This document shows, piece after piece, positions 16,421-24,468 of a stretch of 33,651 nucleotides of DNA. Under the pieces are notes generated by a model that was given only the letters and a program-made list of their open reading frames with translations, was not told the origin of the DNA and searched no databases. The position numbers and the translations under genes were made by a program. Origin of the DNA: Mesorhizobium sp. LSHC420B00 (GTDB lineage: Bacteria > Pseudomonadota > Alphaproteobacteria > Rhizobiales > Rhizobiaceae); the NCBI RefSeq assembly GCF_000503055.1, contig NZ_AYVY01000036.1, positions 45,512 through 79,162 of the forward strand. Reading direction: 5' to 3'. Positions within the stretch are counted from its first letter, which is position 1, and each line of letters opens with the position of its first letter.

Positions 16421-17404
16421 CTAGCCCTGCTTCTTGCCGAACAGCCTGAGGCTGAGCAGGCCGTTGGGAAGGAACAGCATCAGCGCGATCAGCACCGAAG
16501 AGAAGATCAGCAACTGGAACTCGCCGGTCTCGAACAGGAAATCCCAGCCGAAATAGAGCACGAAGGTGCCGATCATCGGCCCGAAGACGTGGCCGAGCCC
16601 GCCGAGGAAGCAGTTCAGCATGAAGTTCACCGAGTCGGTGACGGTGAAGCTCGACGGATAGATCGACTGCGAGATGGCGACGAACATCGCACCGCCGAGA
16701 CCGCCGAGGAATGAGGAGAAGGCGTAGGCGATAACGCGCAGATAGGCGATGTTGACGCCGATCGAGGAGGCCAGTTCCTCGTTCTGCTGCAACGACTGGC
16801 AGAGTTTGCCAATGCGCGAATGGACTAGGCGGTAGAGCGCCGCAAAGCACAGCGCCATCAGCACAACCGACACCAGATAGAAGGCGGGACGCGGATTGGG
16901 GAGCGCCGCGAAATCTGGAAGGATGGTCAGCCCGAAGATCGAGATGCCGCCGGGGAGCGGAATGCTGACCATGCCCTTGGCTCCGTTGGTGATCGGCAGC
17001 GCCAGCGCGAGCAGCCGCGCCACTTCGGTCAAAACCAGCGTGACCATGGCGAAATAAACGCCGCGAAGCCTGAGGATGGGCAGTCCGATCAGCACGCTTG
17101 CAGCGGCGCAGAATAGCCCAGCCAGCGGCAGTGTCAGCCAGAACGACACACCGTACTGGACGACAAGAATGGCCGAAACATAGCCGCCCATAAGCGCGAA
17201 GGCGCCCTGGCCGATATTGATGCGGCCGATGTAGAAAGTCACCCACACCCCGGCGCTGGCGATGCTGAGCAGCGCGACCGAGGTCAGCGTGTAGTAGAGG
17301 TCGAGCCGACCGGTCGCCTCAATCAGCCAGGGCACGCCGACGAGTACGACCAGCAGGAAGACAGCGACGACGAGGATGTTGCGTGTACGCTTCATGTCCA
17401 TCAT
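16421..17404 (-). CDS. Branched-chain-type ABC transporter permease (LivM-like)
   Basis: A 327-residue polytopic inner-membrane protein with about nine or ten hydrophobic segments. IGRINIGQGAFALMGGYVSA and the GGLGGAMFVAISQSIYPSSF region are typical of LivM permeases, and the C-terminus LFLPNGLLSL matches the family. I start it at the ATG at 17404, which overlaps the LivH-like stop in an ATGA arrangement; GTG at 17410 and ATG at 17395 are in frame too. With the LivH-like protein it forms the translocation path of the importer. Confidence 0.9.
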   Translation of the reverse strand: MMDMKRTRNILVVAVFLLVVLVGVPWLIEATGRLDLYYTLTSVALLSIASAGVWVTFYIGRINIGQGAFALMGGYVSAILVVQYGVSFWLTLPLAGLFCAAASVLIGLPILRLRGVYFAMVTLVLTEVARLLALALPITNGAKGMVSIPLPGGISIFGLTILPDFAALPNPRPAFYLVSVVLMALCFAALYRLVHSRIGKLCQSLQQNEELASSIGVNIAYLRVIAYAFSSFLGGLGGAMFVAISQSIYPSSFTVTDSVNFMLNCFLGGLGHVFGPMIGTFVLYFGWDFLFETGEFQLLIFSSVLIALMLFLPNGLLSLRLFGKKQG

Positions 17405-18267
17405 CCCCACGGCTTGCCCATGAGCCCGTTCGGGCGGATGCTCAGGAACACCATCAGCGCGGCGAAGATGACGAGATAAGTGACGTCGCCATATTGGCGT
17501 AGCACCGTCAGGCCGACCGATTCCATCATGCCGAGGATGAAGCCGCCGGCGATCGCTCCGCTGACCACGCCGGCCCCGCCGATCATCACCATCAAGAACG
17601 CCTTGATCGAGATCGGCCCGCCGATGCCCGAATTGACGCCGGTGATGGCGACCAGCAGCCCCCCGACTATGCCGGCAAGCATGGCGCCGAGCGCAAAGCC
17701 GATCATCGAATAGCGGTCGACCTCGACGCCCATCAGCTGCGCCGCGACCCGGTCCTGCGCCAGCGCCCGCATGGCGCGTCCCGGCTTGCTGTACTGCATG
17801 AAAAGCACGAAGGAGGCGATGAACAGTATGGCGAGTGCGCCGACCAGCAGCCGGTCGTAAGGCATTATGAGGCTGTCGGAGACGAAGACGCCTTTGACGA
17901 TCTTCGGCACGCCGCGCTGCTTTTCGCCGAACAGGAGGAGGATCACGGCGTCGAGGAAGAATGCGACCGCCGCCGCGAGAAGCATCGTACTTTCCTCCCG
18001 CACGCTTCGCTTAATCACCGTCCTGAAAAGGAATTTCTCGACAAGCGCTCCAATGACCAGCAGCGTGACCCCGGACGCGACGAGCGCGACGACGAAAGGC
18101 ATGCCGAGCTGGCCATAGACGGTGTAGGTGACGAAGCCGCCGAGAACGTACATCTGCCCATGGGCAAAGTTAAGCACGTTCATTAGCGCGAAGATCAGGG
18201 TCAGACCGAGCGCGATCAACGCGTATTGCGCGCCAAGATAAAGCCCGTTGGCGATGACTTGTTCCAT
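17401..18267 (-). CDS. Branched-chain-type ABC transporter permease (LivH-like)
   Basis: A 288-residue permease with eight or so membrane spans. It opens ANGLYLGAQYALIALGLTLI and has MNVLNFAHGQMYVLGGF, the diagnostic LivH segment, then AQDRVAAQLMGVEVDRY, the cytoplasmic coupling region, and IGGAGVVSGAIAGGFILG near the end. It lies 76 bases after the substrate-binding-protein stop. That gap contains a short GCGG-CAAT-CCGC hairpin (18317-18328), which might lower downstream expression relative to the binding protein, as often seen in such operons; the hairpin is weak and lacks a T-run. No strong ribosome binding site is visible. Confidence 0.9.
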   Translation of the reverse strand: MEQVIANGLYLGAQYALIALGLTLIFALMNVLNFAHGQMYVLGGFVTYTVYGQLGMPFVVALVASGVTLLVIGALVEKFLFRTVIKRSVREESTMLLAAAVAFFLDAVILLLFGEKQRGVPKIVKGVFVSDSLIMPYDRLLVGALAILFIASFVLFMQYSKPGRAMRALAQDRVAAQLMGVEVDRYSMIGFALGAMLAGIVGGLLVAITGVNSGIGGPISIKAFLMVMIGGAGVVSGAIAGGFILGMMESVGLTVLRQYGDVTYLVIFAALMVFLSIRPNGLMGKPWG

Positions 18268-18343
18268 CAGGATGGTTCCGGCCGTTCAGAGGCTGAAGAC
18301 GAATGCTCGAGTCTCTGCGGCAATCCGCTTCAGTGCAGTTGCG

Positions 18344-19546
18344 TCAATCGACTTGAGCGACGAAGAGCGTCTCGAACTTGCCGTCGCGGTATTCCGTGAC
18401 CACCATCGGGACCGAAAGCTGGCGCTTCTGGCCAAACGACGTCATTCCGACATAGGTCAGCTTGGCATCGTCCTTCAGATAGGGATTGGGCGCCGAGAAA
18501 GTGTCGATCGTCTTCTTGAACTCCTCGACATTGTCGATCGCGGCCGGGTTCGCCTTCAGCGTCTCGATGATGTATTCGAGCGCGTAGACCTTGGTGTTGG
18601 ACTCGTCATTGTATTCGCCGAACATTTTCGTATAGCGTTCGACGAATTCCTTCATCGTGTCGGACGCGATTTCGGGCGTCGATGCGCCGCCGACCGAGAT
18701 GAAGCCGTTGGCCAACTCGCCCGCGCCCTCTTCCAACACCTTGGCATCCTGCGCCGTTTCGGTGGAGATCAGGCCTTCGTAGCCGAGCTCGCGCGCGGCG
18801 CGGATCAGCAGCGGCGCATTGCCCGGCGCGACGCCCGAAAGCACCAGCAGGTCCGGTTTTTGCAAAACGATCGGCGTCAGTACCGGCGTGAAATCGCGGG
18901 TGTCGTTTTGGTAGACATCCGTGGCAGCCACAACCTCGAGCCCGAGCGCCTTTGCCGCGGCAACACCGCCATCCCGCTGGCTCAGCGGATCGGATTCGTT
19001 GGCGGCGACAAAGGCAACTTTTTTCACGCCCCTGTTTTCCATGAGATATTTGTAGATCGCCGGAGCCGACTGGTAGTTGGCGATCATGCCGAGCACGGCG
19101 TTGGATGCCGGCGGGGTGTAGAGTTCCTTCGGGAATGCGTAGGGAAAATAGATGATGCCCTTGGATTCTGCCACGGGACGCACCGCCGCCGCGCCGTCGT
19201 CGACATTCGGACCGACGACATAGTGGATGCCCTCCTGGGCCATCTTCTCCATGCCGGCGATCGCCCGCTTCGGGTCCTTCTGGTCGTCGAAGGTGACGAT
19301 TTTGACGTCATAGGTCTCGTCACCAATCTTCACACCGCCGGTTTCGTTGATCCAGGCGGCGCGCGTCTGCATCGAGCGGACGTTGGATGTGCCCCACGCA
19401 GCGGCCGCGCCACTCGTCACGCCGACAAAGCCGATCTTGAGTTCCTTGTTGGCGGCGTGCACCGCTATTGTGCCGCCGGCCATGATTGCCAGCGCGGAGA
19501 CGGCGCCGCGCGCCGCGGATGTGATTATTGAACGTCTGTTGATCAT
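18344..19546 (-). CDS. Periplasmic substrate-binding protein (Peripla_BP_6 / Leu-Ile-Val-binding type)
   Basis: A 400-residue exported binding protein and first gene of the operon. The leader INRRSIITSAARG has a twin arginine followed by a hydrophobic core and VHAANKE cleavage region; Tat and Sec are both possible. The mature protein opens ELKIGFVGVTSGAAAAWGTS and has VTFDDQKDPKRAI and VVGPNVDDGAAAV, the ordinary Peripla_BP_6 layout. The frame is open upstream to 19633, but ATG 19546 is preceded by AAAGGGGAAAG and begins the signal peptide, so it is the start. The upstream 90-120 bases contain two copies of a putative GntR operator. The fixed association with a racemase points to a hydantoin/ureide or amino-acid-derived ligand. 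Confidence 0.9.
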   Translation of the reverse strand: MINRRSIITSAARGAVSALAIMAGGTIAVHAANKELKIGFVGVTSGAAAAWGTSNVRSMQTRAAWINETGGVKIGDETYDVKIVTFDDQKDPKRAIAGMEKMAQEGIHYVVGPNVDDGAAAVRPVAESKGIIYFPYAFPKELYTPPASNAVLGMIANYQSAPAIYKYLMENRGVKKVAFVAANESDPLSQRDGGVAAAKALGLEVVAATDVYQNDTRDFTPVLTPIVLQKPDLLVLSGVAPGNAPLLIRAARELGYEGLISTETAQDAKVLEEGAGELANGFISVGGASTPEIASDTMKEFVERYTKMFGEYNDESNTKVYALEYIIETLKANPAAIDNVEEFKKTIDTFSAPNPYLKDDAKLTYVGMTSFGQKRQLSVPMVVTEYRDGKFETLFVAQVD

Positions 19547-19634
19547 TGTTCTTTCCCCTTTGGAGGCCGCGCATTGTTGCGACAGAACTCGACCGATACG
19601 CGGATTTTGTGAGTGAAGGCTCAAATCAATCACC

Positions 19635-19668
19635 TGTCAACAAAACTTTGTCAGATTGTTGACAATCT
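19635..19668 (-). promoter_or_regulatory. Putative GntR operator pair and promoter before the ABC operon
   Basis: TGTCAACAA lies at 19635-19643, and AGATTGTTGACAATCT at 19653-19668 is a dyad with perfect seven-base arms around TG. Both contain the core found before the GntR gene at 14143-14151. On the minus strand the TTGACA at the first site is followed after 17 bases by TTCACT, a plausible sigma-70 -35/-10 pair, so a bound repressor would cover the promoter. The transcript leader would be about 65-70 bases. Confidence 0.55.
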
Positions 19669-19702
19669 TGTGAGCGGCCGTAGACGAAGAACGTAGGACC
19701 GA

Positions 19703-20040
19703 TCGCGGTTCGGTGCTTTGCTCGAGAGGTTCGTGGTGTCGGAATTCCTGAAGCTCGCATGGTGGTCAGAGCGACGGGTGTCTTTCTCACACTACCGGAC
19801 CAAGGATCAGGACGAGGTCGGCGTCGTGATCGAGGATCGACGCGGTCGGGTCGTCGGTATCGAGGTGAAGGCCTCCGCAAACGGTTCCGCAGGACTTTCG
19901 GGGATTGCACCAGTTGCAGGAAGGAGTCCGCGATCGTTTTGTGCGCGGGCTGGTGCTGCACGACCATCACCGTGTGACGCCGTTCGGCGAAATAATTGCA
20001 AGCTGCGCCGCTGTCGGTTCTGTGTTCGATGTAAAGTTGC
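19703..20040 (+). pseudogene. DUF4143 / AAA-ATPase C-terminal remnant, frameshifted
   Basis: The first plus frame reads FGALLERFVVSEFLKLAWW, SHYRTKDQDEVGVVIEDRRG and VVGIEVKAS, which is the DUF4143 nuclease-like C-terminal domain of a common family of AAA ATPases (FHxRTxxxxEVDxVxE and VExKAS motifs). The homology then jumps to another frame: LHQLQEGVRDRFVRGLVLHD followed by VTPFGE, which is the normal ending. The AAA domain that should precede it is absent. So the gene is both 5'-truncated and frameshifted around 19880-19905, and is dead. Such ATPases are frequent cargo of genomic islands. The remnant starts only about 35 bases from the ABC-operon operator, so the breakpoint between intact and decayed DNA lies here. 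Confidence 0.65.
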
Positions 20041-20149
20041 ATAAAATGCGGTCTGGAACTTGGGTCGCGAGGTGGTCTAAATAATCCCAGATCGATACGA
20101 GCCGAGCCTTCATTGGTCGCGGTGATTTCTGGCAACTTCGCCACCCCGT

Positions 20150-20455
20150 AAGCCATCTTGCATCGAACCAGCGGTCCGCCGGCCCGTCATAGGGCAGCCG
20201 CGTGACATCCCAGTGGCTGACGAAGCGCGCGTAGGCGTCCCAGACCGGTGGACCGCCGCCGATGAAGACGACACGGCCGGCAAAGCGCTTGAGCGTGTCC
20301 TCGGGATCCATACTGGAGCGAACGACGACAAGTTCCCGATCCGCGCGAGCAAAATCCGGAACGCTCGCGATCGTCTTGGGACCGGCGAGCAAGACGTGTC
20401 CTCTCGTGACGTCGAAAAACCGTGCAACGTCGGCTACGAACTCCGGCGAGCCGAA
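20150..20455 (-). pseudogene. Dihydrofolate reductase-like (RibD-C fold) C-terminal fragment
   Basis: Minus-strand frame reads FGSPEFVADVARFFDVTRGH, VLLAGPKTIASVPDFARADR, GRVVFIGGGPPVWDAYARFV and WDVTRLPYDGPADRWFDARW. The LLAGPKT and FIGGGPPVWDAY pieces fit the second half of bacterial dihydrofolate reductase-like proteins. The N-terminal half, with the substrate and cofactor start, is missing: upstream the frame passes into DedA-like sequence in a different frame. The region after DARWL has no family resemblance. So about 100 residues of a roughly 180-residue protein remain. I am more sure that this is a truncated coding relic than of the exact enzyme. Confidence 0.5.
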
Positions 20456-20690
20456 GCGATATTGGCAAACTGAAACGTCAGAGCGGGCATCGCGCAGATG
20501 CCCGCCACCATGGGTACGGATGCACGCAAGGGACCGAAGAAGCGCCGGCGACCCCCCACCGCTCGAAGAACAGGAGAGGGGCCAATAGTGCGAAACCCGC
20601 TTTCCAAGCCGTTTGCCGATCCAGAAGGACAGCCAGTCCCCCAGTGCCGCGCCAATGGCGGCGGCAAGCCATCACGAAATTCCGGTTCTT
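20450..20690 (-). pseudogene. DedA-family membrane protein fragment, frameshifted
   Basis: On the minus strand one frame gives IGAALGDWLSFWIGKRLGKR and SHYWPLS, and a second frame gives RRFFGPLRASVPMVAGICAM followed by LTFQFANIASA. These are two consecutive conserved blocks of DedA proteins (GDxxxYxxGRxxG-like and the FGRFxGPxRxxxPxxAG motif). A linking ERWGVAGAS appears in the third frame, so at least two indels separate the blocks. N- and C-terminal parts are absent, and the 3' end merges into the DHFR-like relic at about 20455. DedA proteins are flippase-like inner-membrane proteins; this copy cannot work. Confidence 0.6.
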
Positions 20691-20812
20691 CTCAGCAGCG
20701 CCACGCGGGCTAACGCTGATTATCGTATGGCCGGCCTGCAGCGCGAATCGCGCTGCTGGCTCGCCCAGGTTCGGCCATCGTCAATCGCCAGATCACGCAC
20801 GATCAGCACGGG

Positions 20813-20929
20813 ATGGAGCCGGTGAACGACAGCGCAGGGTTCGGCGTCGTTTTGGCCTTCGGCCTATTGGTGCTCAATTGGCTGGCGATCCGCTATATCG
20901 ATGTTGTCGCCTGGCTGGCGAGCTTCTGA
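20813..20929 (+). CDS. Possible small membrane protein or permease-tail fragment (38 aa)
   Basis: ATG at 20813 opens 38 codons: MEPVNDSAGF, then a strongly hydrophobic run GVVLAFGLLVLNWLAIRY and IDVVAWLASF, TGA stop. The frame is open further upstream without a start codon, to about 20714, so it may be the tail of a lost membrane protein rather than a real small gene. The ribosome binding site (ACGGG) is poor. It lies among decayed genes. I do not recognise it. Confidence 0.3.
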   Translation: MEPVNDSAGFGVVLAFGLLVLNWLAIRYIDVVAWLASF

Positions 20930-21109
20930 TGCGCACGCCGTTCCACCCCGGTGCGAGGAACGGGAGAGCACCAAGGACGGCGACGAAATAGCAGGGCGGT
21001 ACAACCCGCCCCAACCGAAGCCGCGTTCTCGACGACATGGTTACTGTGACAAGACGAACAGGGTATAAGGCTATGAGGCAGCAGACTGGTTGAGGAGCGC
21101 CCCACCGTC

Positions 21110-21784
21110 ATGAAGCCGATGAACGAAGAGCATCTCGCGGTTCTACGCAGGCACATGGTCGAGATGATTGCAATTCACACCGATCTTGCAAGCGAAGAAC
21201 TTGGCAAGGCGGCGCTCGATGAGCGGGTATTGGCGGCGATGAGGCGGATACCGCGGCATCTCTTCGTGCCAGCATCAGTTGCGCCTTATGCCTACCAAGA
21301 CATGCCGCTGCCGATCGGCTTTGATAAAACCGTCTCGCAGCCCTTCATCGTTGCTCTCATGACCGATCTCCTTGCGCCGCAACCGCACGAGGTAGTGCTC
21401 GAGATCGGCACCGGCCTAGGCTACCAAACCGCAATCCTCGCGGACCTTGCCGGGCAAGTTTGGAGCGTCGAAATCATCGAGGAATTCGCAAGCCATGCCG
21501 AGGCTCTCCTGCAGGGTCTCGGCTTCTCCAATGTCGGCATTCGTGTCGGAGACGGGTCTCGCGGCTGGCCTGAGCACGCCCCATTCGACAAGGTCCTGGT
21601 CACGGTGGCGGCTGAGCGGACACCGCCGGCTTTACTGAAGCAACTCAAGCCGGGAGGACGCTTGGTTCTGCCTTTGGGATCTGAAAATGCACAGTTTCTG
21701 ACGGTCATCGACAAGGATGCGGCAGGGCAACTGAAGACTCGCAAACTCATCCCGGTTCGGTTCAGCCGTCTCGAAACGGTCTAA
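21110..21784 (+). CDS. pcm: Protein-L-isoaspartate O-methyltransferase
   Basis: A 224-residue cytoplasmic methyltransferase that transfers a methyl from S-adenosylmethionine to L-isoaspartyl residues in damaged proteins, starting their repair. Evidence is the SAM motif VVLEIGTGLGYQ (about 95-106), the substrate region FDKTVSQPFIVALMTDLL (71-88), RIPRHLFVPAS near residue 46, and the late LLKQLKPGGRLVLPLG. The length is normal. Start is ambiguous: ATG 21110 has GAGGAG only at a long distance, and ATG 21119 is in frame. Bacteria often have more than one pcm copy; this one sits alone between relics, so it may be an accessory paralogue of a chromosomal gene. Intact, no stop or shift. Confidence 0.88.
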   Translation: MKPMNEEHLAVLRRHMVEMIAIHTDLASEELGKAALDERVLAAMRRIPRHLFVPASVAPYAYQDMPLPIGFDKTVSQPFIVALMTDLLAPQPHEVVLEIGTGLGYQTAILADLAGQVWSVEIIEEFASHAEALLQGLGFSNVGIRVGDGSRGWPEHAPFDKVLVTVAAERTPPALLKQLKPGGRLVLPLGSENAQFLTVIDKDAAGQLKTRKLIPVRFSRLETV

Positions 21785-22098
21785 TGAGGGGTGCGGCTGC
21801 GCGGAGCCGTGCTGGAAGATCAGGATAACGCGCGCCGCATCGATCACACAGGCGCTGGATGGCATCGCCGATCTTTTGACATCCATGCCGCAACGCCACT
21901 CGTCGAGCACGCCTGCCGCCGCCGGTCGCAGCCGCTGGCGATCATGCCGGCGCGGTCGTATTGCGCGCTTCTCAAAGACCCCTTATCCAGCCTACTGTGT
22001 GCCTGCCAGACGGCAAATGGGTCGCTCATCTGGGAAATGACGGCTAAAGGCTCAAGGAATTCGCCCAGTGGCCAACACGTAGCGGGCAGGAGGTAACG
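21785..22098. other. Gene-free stretch after pcm
   Basis: 314 bases with no recognisable gene on either strand. No T-run terminator follows pcm. The last bases hold the GGAGG ribosome binding site of the small membrane protein that starts at 22099. Confidence 0.4.
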
Positions 22099-22218
22099 AT
22101 GGATCTCAAGGACAGGCGCCTCTGGTACGGCGTGGTAGCCGTGATCGTGGTATTGGTCGTGATTGCGTATGCGGCTGGTTGGTTTGGCGGCACACCGATA
22201 CCAGCGCCGCAGCAGTGA
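22099..22218 (+). CDS. Small single-span membrane protein (39 aa)
   Basis: ATG at 22099 has a near-perfect AGGAGG ribosome binding site at 22089-22094. The product begins MDLKDRRLWYG, continues with a membrane helix VVAVIVVLVVIAYAAGWF, and ends GGTPIPAPQQ; TGA at 22216-22218. The positively charged N-terminus and Pro-rich tail suggest an N-in, C-out inner-membrane miniprotein. I do not recognise a named family, but the strong start signal and clean TM segment make it a credible gene that a length cutoff would miss. Function unknown. Confidence 0.65.
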   Translation: MDLKDRRLWYGVVAVIVVLVVIAYAAGWFGGTPIPAPQQ

Positions 22219-22255
22219 GAGCGATCGTCATTCTCGCTTGGCGGCAGCTGACTGC

Positions 22256-22740
22256 TCAGTCTCTAAAGGTCGAAGGAAGGGACACCTGATTGGCTGTTTC
22301 GCTGGTTCGGCTACCATCCTGACGACGCACAGCCTGGACCGTTTTTGAGATGGCTTCCGCGCAACTTGTTGGTTGTTGGACGGACCGGTCCTTGGATCGC
22401 GAAATCCGCAACACTCCGCCATCGGGCCGGGTAACTTCGATAATGGTTTCGACACGGACAAACTGCGATCCTACGGAGTAGCCAGGCGCCAGGTCATGCC
22501 GGAAGTCGTACACTGGAGCCACAAGGGCCCAACGACCGGGCGGAGAACTCGCATCAGCCCGGCCTTCGGCGGTTTCGAAGCTAAACTGCCACTCGCTTGA
22601 TCCCGCTGCCCGGCCAGCGATGGAGCCGGGCTACTCCAGCACAGACTCTGCCCGTCGATCACCTCGATCGGCACGGACTCCAGACCGACATCGTCGAACA
22701 GCCGCGCATTTGACCGCGTTCGCCAAATTAATGGCCGGAT
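22256..22740 (-). pseudogene. Unrecognised decayed protein gene, frameshifted
   Basis: Two minus-strand frames look protein-like and follow one another. The upstream one reads SNARLFDDVGLESVPIEVID then GQSLCWSSPAPSLAGQRD; the downstream one reads WQFSFETAEGRADASSPPGR, VYDFRHDLAPGYSVGSQFV and VETIIEVTRPDGGVLRISR. A frame change near 22600-22620 would join them into one protein of roughly 150 residues. The residue composition, with alternating strands and acidic patches, is unlike the antisense frames elsewhere in the window. No start codon with a ribosome binding site precedes either part. I do not recognise the family and assign no function. Confidence 0.35.
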
Positions 22741-22882
22741 CTTTGCGAAGCCTCCGCATTTTCGTGGGGGGAAGCCCTCCCAGCATCATCGTGATTGGAC
22801 TTCACGATCGGTCGGAGTCACGCTGGCCGCAGGTATAAGAAGGATATGGGTGGGCCAACTATCGTCCGAATAGGAGGCTAAA

Positions 22883-23320
22883 ATGAAGCACCAGACGCTT
22901 GAGCAACTGCAGATCGTCGCCGAGATCGATCAGGACTACCTGCGCCAGGCCATGTCGCGCAGCGAACGTCTTGAACGCTGGGCGGAGCTCCTTGAACGGA
23001 ACCCTGACCGGCGACTCTCGACGCTACACCAGACCGAGTATCAGCCGGTTAGATCACGCGGGGCCCTGCGCGGCGACGGCTCGCCGATCTCAGTCGCTTT
23101 CGAGGATCCTGTCCTCCGCGCCGCCGGGTTGGAAAACGACAACTACGGCGAAGCGAAGCGGTTCTTCGAACTGACCGACAGGCAATTGCATGAGATCATC
23201 TGCTATTGTCATTTCGGCGCGACGGTGAGCGCCGTAACGGCCGCCCGTCACATCCGTGCGGCGATTGCCGGGAGACAGCCAGGCATGTTCGCTCGGATGC
23301 GTGAGGCGTTCGTCGGATAA
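22883..23320 (+). CDS. Hypothetical protein (145 aa)
   Basis: A 145-residue soluble protein with an excellent AGGAGG ribosome binding site seven bases before the ATG. It is mostly helical and rich in charged residues: LEQLQIVAEIDQDYLRQAMS, SERLERWAELLERNPDRRL, then FFELTDRQLHEIICYCHFGA and an Arg-rich end. The CYCHFG motif has two cysteines and a histidine that might bind metal, but one motif is not enough to claim it. There is no signal peptide. I do not recognise the family; similar hypothetical proteins seem frequent in Mesorhizobium-like genomes. A ten-base stem follows the stop. Confidence 0.7.
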   Translation: MKHQTLEQLQIVAEIDQDYLRQAMSRSERLERWAELLERNPDRRLSTLHQTEYQPVRSRGALRGDGSPISVAFEDPVLRAAGLENDNYGEAKRFFELTDRQLHEIICYCHFGATVSAVTAARHIRAAIAGRQPGMFARMREAFVG

Positions 23321-23626
23321 AGCCGGAGCCGTTTCGCAGCATCATTTTTGAAGCGGCTCGCATGGAAAGCCGCCGCCGTAGCGCAGGCAAGCGCTCCCCA
23401 CGCGGGGAGGCTGCGTTTGCATGAGGGGGTGCGGCTTTCCGCAGGAGCACGCTGACGCCCCCTCCTGCATCTTTTCCATCCGAACCGGAAAGATCCCAAT
23501 GCTGCCAGCACATCCGTGTCAGCGCCGGGGTTCAAAGGCTCGAACAGAGCGACATGCGCGCCGGATAAGCGCTATACATTCGCTGTCGAAAATTCGATGC
23601 TTCATGGTGGGTCGAAGGTCGCGGAC
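23321..23626. other. Intergenic stretch with two stem-loops
   Basis: 306 bases between convergent genes. GAGCCGTTTC (23326-23335) pairs with GAAGCGGCTC (23350-23359), a ten-base stem with one G-U pair, directly after the 145-aa gene; its loop holds a T5 run but no T-run follows the stem, so terminator function is uncertain. CTCCCC (23394-23399) and GGGGAG (23404-23409) form a second compact hairpin. No gene is visible. Confidence 0.45.
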
Positions 23627-24373
23627 CTATGTCGATCGGGACCGGGAAAGCCAAATCGTGATCGCGAGCAGCTTGGCCTTGTGATCGAGGCCGTCCCGAG
23701 CCAGCGCCTCCCCGAACCCGAAATCGATCGAAAGCTGCGCGAGGTCGGGCGCGGTGCCGGCGAAGCGGTCAAAATAGCCCTGGGCGTCGCCCGCTACGAG
23801 CCGCTCCAGCATCTCGCGTCCGGCCCATCCGCGTCCCGCTCCGTCACCCGTCGCGGGCTTGATGGGCTGAAATGCCAGCTCGCGTTCGGCGAATACCGAC
23901 CGGACGATGCCGACGGCATTGACGGTTGCAGGGAAGCCCAGGACCGCGACCGAGACGAAGAGCAGTTCGACGATCGCTTCGGGGGTGCCGCCGGCATTGA
24001 GAAAGCCGGCGATATGAAACTTCAATTGCGGCTGGGCGCTTCCGTCGGCCAGCAGCATCGAGACGGTGCAGAGCTGCCTTAGCGGGAGATCCAGCCCCGG
24101 GCGGGACAACACATCGCCATAGGGATATTCGACGGTGAAGCGCGACAAATCGGCGGAGGTCTCCGCCAGAGCATTGATCGGTCCATCGAAATTCTCCCCG
24201 CCGATCCGGCGGAGCATCTCCAGGCCGCGTGAAAATCGATCCTCATGAGTTTCCGAGGCCATGGCTTGCCCGCTCCGACTGATGGCGAAAGAACTTGCTG
24301 CGATGAAGGCAGCCTCAATAAAGCGTCGGCGAGAACTTACTCTTCCCGTTGCTGCGGTGGTGGGACCTGACAC
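23627..24373 (-). CDS. Exported carboxymuconolactone decarboxylase-like protein, C-terminus probably cut
   Basis: A 248-residue protein with a twin-arginine leader (SSRRRFIEAAFIAASSFAIS). The first CMD domain (about 48-150) includes GLDLPLRQLCTVSMLLADGS and LKFHIAGFLNAGGTPEAIVE, with a single Cys where AhpD-type peroxidases have CxxC. A second CMD unit begins GREMLERLVAGDAQGYFDRF and GLDHKAKLLAIT but ends after a few more residues (IWLSRSRST), about 60 residues short of a full repeat. The frame probably crosses a recombination boundary near 23650. Starts with GTG at 24373, with a weak GAGA site. It is divergent from the LysR gene 95 bp away, its likely regulator. CMD proteins act as decarboxylases or peroxidase-like enzymes; activity here is doubtful. 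Confidence 0.75.
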   Translation of the reverse strand: MSGPTTAATGRVSSRRRFIEAAFIAASSFAISRSGQAMASETHEDRFSRGLEMLRRIGGENFDGPINALAETSADLSRFTVEYPYGDVLSRPGLDLPLRQLCTVSMLLADGSAQPQLKFHIAGFLNAGGTPEAIVELLFVSVAVLGFPATVNAVGIVRSVFAERELAFQPIKPATGDGAGRGWAGREMLERLVAGDAQGYFDRFAGTAPDLAQLSIDFGFGEALARDGLDHKAKLLAITIWLSRSRST

Positions 24374-24424
24374 TCATGTTCTCTAACTCTGCCCGCCCCC
24401 GCTTTATTTCAGGTCAGACCTTGC

Positions 24425-24439
24425 ATCGGCGATTGCGAT
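24425..24439. promoter_or_regulatory. Putative LysR-type binding site (T-N11-A)
   Basis: ATCGGCGATTGCGAT has ATCG/CGAT arms that form a T-N11-A dyad, the classic LysR-type box. It lies in the 95-bp gap between the divergent CMD-like and LysR genes, 30 bases before the LysR start. Confidence 0.45.
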
Positions 24440-24468
24440 AAATCCAATTCATTATTAGCATCGCCGTG

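Noticed and set aside
18248..19531. 427-codon plus-strand open frame
   Set aside because: It is antisense to the substrate-binding protein, whose signal peptide and domain order are clear.
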